Positions 6,693 through 9,274 of a stretch of DNA of 9,274 nt are shown here, piece after piece. The position numbers and the translations under genes are program-made. The stretch covers positions 1 to 9,274 of the forward strand of contig JAISDL010000177.1 of assembly GCA_031264825.1 (NCBI GenBank), written 5' to 3'. The stretch comes from Accumulibacter sp. (GTDB taxonomy: Bacteria > Pseudomonadota > Gammaproteobacteria > Burkholderiales > Rhodocyclaceae). Within the stretch, counting starts at the first letter, position 1. Every line of letters starts with the position of its first letter. The notes beneath the pieces are model-generated. The model worked only from the letters and a program-made list of their open reading frames with translations, did not search any database and was not told the origin of the DNA.

Positions 6693-7535
6693 CTAAACCG
6701 ACGCGAGGCCGGAAATGATGTCCGCGTCGAGGCGCTCGGCGATCCCCTCGCGCAACGCCCGGAATTCCTCCGACGCGAAAAACGCGACGCGCTCGCGCGG
6801 GCGCGGCAGCGTCACCGGCGTCTCGGCGAGCAAGCGTCCGCCCCGGCTCGCGCCGAGCAGCGCGACGCGATCGCCCAAGTAAAGCGCCTCGTCGATGTCG
6901 TGCGTCACAAAAACGATCGTCCGGCGCGGCGAACTCTCCTTCCACGCGTCGATCAACAGATCCTGGAGCTTCCCGCGGTTGACGGGGTCGAGCGACGCGA
7001 AAGGCTCGTCCATCAGGAGGACGGGCGCCTCGAGCGCGAGCGCCCGCGCGATCGCCGCGCGCTGGCGCATCCCGCCCGAAAGCTGGAAAGGATATTTCTC
7101 GACCGCGTCGGAGAGGCCGACGCGCGAAAGATAATCGCGCGCAAGCTCGAAGCGCGCCGCGCGAGAAAAGTCCGGGTGCGCCTTGGCCACCGCGAGCGCG
7201 ATATTCGCCTGCGCGGTAAACCACGGAAAAAGCGAATAATCCTGAAAGACGACGGCGCGCTCGATCCCCGGCCCGACGATTTCGACGCCCTTCCAGACGA
7301 TGCGTCCGCGCGTCGGCGTCTCGAGACCCGCGATCAAGCGCAGAAGCGTCGATTTTCCCGAACCGCTGGGACCCAGAAGCGAAAGGAACTCACCTTCGGG
7401 AACGGAGAGCGCGACACGGCGCAGAACAGGCTCGTCGTTATACGCGAACGAGACCTCCTCGATCCGCAAACCGCCCGCGCCGGAATTTTCCGGCGCGGAC
7501 GTGGGATTCAATGCAAGATTCGACGCTGGATTCAC
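6693..7535 (-). CDS. ABC transporter ATP-binding protein, SsuB/TauB type, GTG start
   Basis: The ATPase of the importer, 280 residues. All motifs are intact: Walker A GPSGSGKST (55-63), Q-loop VVFQDYSLFPW (95-105, Gln98), signature LSGGMRQR (152-159), Walker B VLLMDEP (172-178) with D-loop SLDP (181-184), and the H-loop VTHDIDEA (210-217, His212). The SLFPW after the Q-loop is typical of the NitT/TauT group. The frame is open far upstream into the binding-protein gene, but the GTG at 7535 is the best start: it overlaps the upstream stop as GTGA and has AAGGA nine bases before it. The N-terminal 22 residues are a low-complexity tail (Asn, Pro, Ser, Ala) before the conserved domain. Synthesis is probably coupled to that of the binding protein. 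Confidence 0.93.
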   Translation of the reverse strand: MNPASNLALNPTSAPENSGAGGLRIEEVSFAYNDEPVLRRVALSVPEGEFLSLLGPSGSGKSTLLRLIAGLETPTRGRIVWKGVEIVGPGIERAVVFQDYSLFPWFTAQANIALAVAKAHPDFSRAARFELARDYLSRVGLSDAVEKYPFQLSGGMRQRAAIARALALEAPVLLMDEPFASLDPVNRGKLQDLLIDAWKESSPRRTIVFVTHDIDEALYLGDRVALLGASRGGRLLAETPVTLPRPRERVAFFASEEFRALREGIAERLDADIISGLASV

Positions 7536-8554
7536 AAATTGCGTTCCTTGAATTGCTTCAGACGTTCCTGATAGAAAGCGTCCTTCGGATGTTCCTTCGC
7601 GAGCGACTCGATCGCCTTCCGATACGGCTCGAGCGCGAAAACGGGATCGAGCGGACGTTTGCCGTCGATGAAATTCGCGGCGGCCAACGAAACCCAGAAC
7701 TGCTGTACTCCTTTTACGTTGGGATCGGTCGTCTGGTCGAGGTTCGGCGTATAGAAGCTCTTTTCCAGCGTGTCGCGATCCAGTTTCACGTACTTGGCAA
7801 TCGCATCGATGGTCTCCTTGCGATGATCGCGCGAGAAACGTTCGGCCTTGAGAAGCGCGCGGAGGAAGCGATCGACGACCCCGGGCCTTTCGAGCTGCTT
7901 GCTCGAAACGATCAGGCGGCAGCAAGGATGTCCCGGATAGAGGTCGCCCGAACGGACGATGACCTTCAGCCCCTGCTGCTCGGCGCGCAGATCGAAAGGT
8001 CCCCAAACGGTTCCCGCGTCGACCTGACCCGATTTGACTGCCTCGATGACCGCCGGAGGATTCTTCAGATCGAAGATTTCGAGGTCGGTGCGCCAGTCGA
8101 TCTTCGCCTCCTTCAGCGCGGTGCGGAGGACGGCGTCCTGTGTCGACAGCCGCACGGTTGCGACCTTCTTGCCGCGCAGGTCGGCGATCGAACGGATTTT
8201 GTCGGCGCTGTCGGGCCGGATGATAATCGAACCGTCCTGACCCATGATCCCGCCGACGATCTTGAGGTCTGAACCCTTGGAATAGAAGACCAGGGGCGCG
8301 GACGTGCTGAACGAACCCGTATCCAGTTTGCCGCTGATGACGGCGTTGATCCCGTCGGCGGAATTCTGGAACTCGACGAGTTCGACATCGAGATTCTCAT
8401 TCTTGAAAAACCCCTGCTCGTAAGCGATGAAATACTTCGCGTGCCCGATCGCGGGCAAATAACCGACGCGCACAGCTTCCGGCGCGGCGCTTGCCGTGGC
8501 GGCGTAAAGGACGGCGGCGGAAACAAGACCGACCAACCCGGATGAAAGCTTCAT
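7532..8554 (-). CDS. ABC transporter substrate-binding protein, SsuA/TauA (NMT1-like) family
   Basis: First gene of the long operon, 340 residues. MKLSSG, a hydrophobic core (7-19) and the ASA site ending at 23 make a Sec signal; there is no lipobox, so it is a soluble periplasmic protein. The mature protein begins VRVGYLPAIGHAKYFIAYEQ (28-47) followed by GFF, ADGINAVISGKLDTG (66-80), DLRGKKVATVRLSTQD (125-140) and VIEAVKSGQVDAGTVWGPFD (169-188), the usual blocks of sulfonate, taurine and nitrate binding proteins. The loop YPGHPCCRLIVSS (206-218) has adjacent cysteines 211 and 212, the only cysteines of the mature protein. The ATG at 8554 has a strong AGGAG site 6 bases upstream; an upstream ATG at 8581 would disrupt the signal peptide. 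The ligand is unknown: sulfonate or another organosulfur acid is a reasonable guess given the sulfhydrylase gene downstream. Confidence 0.93.
   Translation of the reverse strand: MKLSSGLVGLVSAAVLYAATASAAPEAVRVGYLPAIGHAKYFIAYEQGFFKNENLDVELVEFQNSADGINAVISGKLDTGSFSTSAPLVFYSKGSDLKIVGGIMGQDGSIIIRPDSADKIRSIADLRGKKVATVRLSTQDAVLRTALKEAKIDWRTDLEIFDLKNPPAVIEAVKSGQVDAGTVWGPFDLRAEQQGLKVIVRSGDLYPGHPCCRLIVSSKQLERPGVVDRFLRALLKAERFSRDHRKETIDAIAKYVKLDRDTLEKSFYTPNLDQTTDPNVKGVQQFWVSLAAANFIDGKRPLDPVFALEPYRKAIESLAKEHPKDAFYQERLKQFKERNL
7545..7549 (-). promoter_or_regulatory. Ribosome binding site that fixes the GTG start of the ATPase gene
   Basis: AAGGA on the minus strand, nine bases before the GTG at 7535, inside the last codons of the binding-protein gene. 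It decides the start, because the ATPase reading frame is open for about 470 bases further upstream. Confidence 0.6.
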
Positions 8555-8560
8555 TGACGA

Positions 8561-8565
8561 CTCCT
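8561..8565 (-). promoter_or_regulatory. Ribosome binding site of the binding-protein gene
   Basis: AGGAG on the minus strand, six bases before the ATG at 8554. It is the strongest ribosome site in the long operon and fits the first gene of a transcript. Confidence 0.7.
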
Positions 8566-8595
8566 GAAAATGGAAGACCACGCGAGCTATCCTAG

Positions 8596-8613
8596 CCGCC
8601 GAAGCGACGGCGG
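8596..8613 (-). promoter_or_regulatory. GC-rich hairpin in the putative leader of the operon
   Basis: Perfect 6-base arms CCGCCG (8596-8601) and CGGCGG (8608-8613) with a 6-base loop, about 42 bases upstream of the first start codon. A TATAAA-like hexamer on the minus strand at 8641-8636 could be a -10 element placing this hairpin in the 5' leader, but no good -35 is visible 17 bases before it. I do not recognise a known riboswitch such as SAM or SAH types here. Confidence 0.3.
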
Positions 8614-8660
8614 AGAACGAAGAAAAAAATCTTTGTTTATACGAAAAACCCCGGATAGGG

Positions 8661-8695
8661 ATCAGGAGACAGGAGACGGGAGACAGGAGACAGAT
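8661..8695 (+). repeat. Heptamer array 1, five units
   Basis: Five contiguous 7-base units: ATCAGGA, GACAGGA, GACGGGA, GACAGGA, GACAGAT. The consensus is RAYAGGA and the last unit ends in GAT. The 22 bases 8684-8705, covering the end of the array and its right flank, are repeated exactly at 9148-9169. Confidence 0.85.
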
Positions 8696-8727
8696 GAAAA
8701 CCGATCGGTATTTTGTTGCTTTTCCAC

Positions 8728-8742
8728 GGCGGCAACGCCGCC
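8728..8742. repeat. Perfect GC-rich hairpin GGCGGC-AAC-GCCGCC
   Basis: Six-base perfect arms with a 3-base loop, lying between the two inverted heptamer arrays. It would form the apex of the larger inverted structure 8661-8785. Confidence 0.6.
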
Positions 8743-8750
8743 GCTAACTG

Positions 8751-8785
8751 ATCTGATTCCTGTCTCCTGATTCCTGATACCTGAT
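8751..8785 (-). repeat. Heptamer array 2, five units, inverted relative to array 1
   Basis: Read on the minus strand the units are ATCAGGT, ATCAGGA, ATCAGGA, GACAGGA, ATCAGAT. Unit for unit it can pair with array 1: 27 of 35 positions match, so 8661-8785 forms an inverted-repeat element with 35-base arms and a 55-base centre. Bases 8760-8778 are the perfect reverse complement of 9139-9157. Confidence 0.85.
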
Positions 8786-8786
8786 A

Positions 8787-8804
8787 GGCACGGCGTGCCG
8801 TGCC
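8787..8804. repeat. Near-perfect 18-base palindrome GGCACGGC-GT-GCCGTGCC
   Basis: Eight-base perfect arms around a 2-base centre, directly after heptamer array 2 and directly before another hairpin. Similar GGCACGG/CCGTGCC palindromes recur between genes in many environmental genomes, from memory; I cannot verify the copy number in this genome. Confidence 0.65.
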
Positions 8805-8832
8805 CATCGGCGGTATGCGCGCCTCGCCGATG
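8805..8832. repeat. Hairpin with 8-base perfect arms CATCGGCG/CGCCGATG
   Basis: Arms at 8805-8812 and 8825-8832 with a 12-base loop. It abuts the preceding palindrome with no gap, so the two make a pair of tandem hairpins. Confidence 0.6.
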
Positions 8833-8948
8833 ATTCCATGATTTTCCATTTCTTTTCCTTCAATACAACAATCCGCCATGTTCAGGGTATCCTTTCGGGC
8901 CTGCGTTACGGTACCGTGCCGGCGTGAAAATCACGGTCTTCGGGCATT

Positions 8949-8977
8949 TCGGGTGTCTGCGGGCCACCGCAGGCCGA
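8949..8977 (+). repeat. 29-base direct repeat, copy 1, with internal hairpin
   Basis: Copy 1 of a 29-base direct repeat; copy 2 is at 8997-9025, offset by 48 bases. The copies differ only in the centre. Each folds into a 7-base-pair stem GTCTGCG/CGCAGGC (one G-T pair) with a 6-base loop; here the stem is 8955-8961 with 8968-8974. Confidence 0.7.
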
Positions 8978-8996
8978 ACCGGGTTCTTCGGTTACA

Positions 8997-9025
8997 TCGG
9001 GTGTCTGCGTAGCATCGCAGGCCGA
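8997..9025 (+). repeat. 29-base direct repeat, copy 2, with internal hairpin
   Basis: Second copy; the stem is 9003-9009 with 9016-9022. All differences from copy 1 fall at or beside the hairpin loop (TAGCAT here, GGCCAC in copy 1), while both arms and flanks are kept. That pattern suggests the folded form matters, or simply recent duplication with little drift. Confidence 0.7.
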
Positions 9026-9096
9026 CTGCACCGACCGGATGCCGCCATTGTCCGATACGTCCGTGTTCGGTTTCCTGACCATTTGAGCGCGCATAG

Positions 9097-9124
9097 GTTG
9101 GTGGTGAGCGCAGCGAACCCCAAC
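9097..9124. repeat. Imperfect inverted repeat GTTGG...CCAAC
   Basis: Nine-base arms at 9097-9105 and 9116-9124 matching at 7 of 9 positions, around AGCGCAGCG-like loop sequence. It resembles the short intergenic AGGTTGG...CCCAAC elements that I recall from cyanobacteria and other bacteria; that likeness is from memory. Confidence 0.4.
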
Positions 9125-9138
9125 GATTCCGTAGGCGC

Positions 9139-9159
9139 ATCAGGAATCAGGAGACAGAT
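9139..9159 (+). repeat. Heptamer array 3, three units
   Basis: Units ATCAGGA, ATCAGGA, GACAGAT. The terminal unit and the following GAAAACCGAT are identical to array 1, so it looks like a shorter copy of the same element end. It is the perfect reverse complement of array 2 over 19 bases. Confidence 0.8.
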
Positions 9160-9172
9160 GAAAACCGATTTC

Positions 9173-9248
9173 AACCGCGAAAGGCGCGAAAGGCGCGAAA
9201 AGTGAAGTGTTTGCATAAATTTTCGCGCTTTTAGCGTGTTTCGCGGTT
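9173..9248. repeat. Inverted repeat with 29-base arms built from a CGCGAAAGG motif
   Basis: The left arm 9173-9201 and the right arm 9220-9248 match at 25 of 29 positions when one is reverse-complemented, with perfect outer (AACCGCGAAA) and inner (GCGCGAAAA) blocks and an 18-base loop. The left arm contains three tandem units of CGCGAAAGG with one change in the last. Strong hairpin potential; it may be a REP-like or MITE-like element, or a bidirectional terminator. The adapter starts 6 bases after it. Confidence 0.75.
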
Positions 9249-9254
9249 CTTGTT

Positions 9255-9274
9255 AGATCGGAAGAGCGTCGTGT
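9255..9274. other. Illumina TruSeq adapter sequence (assembly artefact)
   Basis: AGATCGGAAGAGCGTCGTGT is the start of the reverse complement of the Illumina universal adapter, base for base over all 20 positions, and sits exactly at the window end. It is untrimmed library sequence and should be masked. Confidence 0.95.

Larger units (their letters stand above)
8555..9254. other. Gene-free, repeat-rich stretch upstream of the operon
   Basis: About 700 bases between the binding-protein start and the adapter hold no frame that I can support as a gene. Short open frames on both strands run through repeats and lack ribosome sites or recognisable motifs. The stretch is instead packed with direct and inverted short repeats, listed separately. 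It must also contain the operon promoter, which I could not locate with confidence. Confidence 0.75.

Noticed and set aside
7536..8006. Possible N-terminal extension of the importer ATPase
   Set aside because: It reads the binding-protein gene in another frame. The GTG at 7535 with an AAGGA site and a GTGA overlap is the natural start.
8636..8641. TATAAA as the -10 box of the operon promoter
   Set aside because: No acceptable -35 hexamer is present at the expected distance, so I mention it only as a weak candidate.
8581..8660. SAM or SAH riboswitch in the leader, prompted by the sulfhydrylase gene in the operon
   Set aside because: Only one simple 6-base hairpin is visible; none of the conserved cores of those riboswitches could be recognised.
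8949..9025. CRISPR array
   Set aside because: Only two repeat copies with mismatches and a 19-base gap, no cas genes, and the heptamer arrays have no spacers at all.
8906..9094. Short open frames on both strands (62-93 codons) over the 29-base repeats
   Set aside because: They are open mainly because the repeat period is a multiple of three. No ribosome site, signal peptide or recognisable domain.

Overview
The window looks like one end of a contig from an uncultured, GC-rich Gram-negative bacterium, probably from a metagenome assembly. Diderm physiology is suggested by a lipoprotein with a clear lipobox, a periplasmic solute-binding protein and a secreted thioredoxin-like protein, both with Sec signal peptides. 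I cannot name the phylum from the sequence. The last 20 bases are Illumina adapter, so the right edge is a true contig end with untrimmed sequence and not genomic DNA.

All eleven genes I can support lie on the minus strand, so they read from right to left. Nine of them (8554 down to 791) are packed as one apparent operon with gaps from a 4-base overlap to about 100 bases. In order of transcription: a NitT/TauT/SsuA-type substrate-binding protein, its ATPase and its permease; a secreted thioredoxin-like protein with a CPNC motif; the two subunits of a class I CoA-transferase of the glutaconate CoA-transferase type; a crotonase-fold protein closest to ECHDC3; a small YccU-type CoA-binding protein; and a PLP-dependent O-acetylhomoserine sulfhydrylase (MetY type). 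After a 102-base gap with two hairpins come an unrecognised lipoprotein and the first 40 codons of an ABC transporter ATPase that runs off the left edge.

Read together, the large operon suggests uptake of a small acid or organosulfur compound, activation to a CoA thioester, processing by a crotonase-type enzyme, and capture of a released thiol or sulfide by the sulfhydrylase to make homocysteine or methionine. This is an inference from gene content. The substrate is not known, and no acyl-CoA dehydrogenase or homoserine acetyltransferase is visible. Two details fit a thiol theme: the binding protein carries adjacent cysteines (HPCC) in its periplasmic domain, and a periplasmic CxxC protein is encoded in the same operon. 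The crotonase lacks both glutamates of classical enoyl-CoA hydratases.

The 700 bases upstream of the operon (8555-9254) hold no convincing gene but are a dense mosaic of short repeats: three arrays of a degenerate heptamer, two of which form an inverted pair, several perfect GC-rich hairpins, a 29-base direct repeat whose copies each fold into a hairpin, and a terminal inverted repeat with 29-base arms built from a 9-base motif. The adapter follows 6 bases after that last structure.
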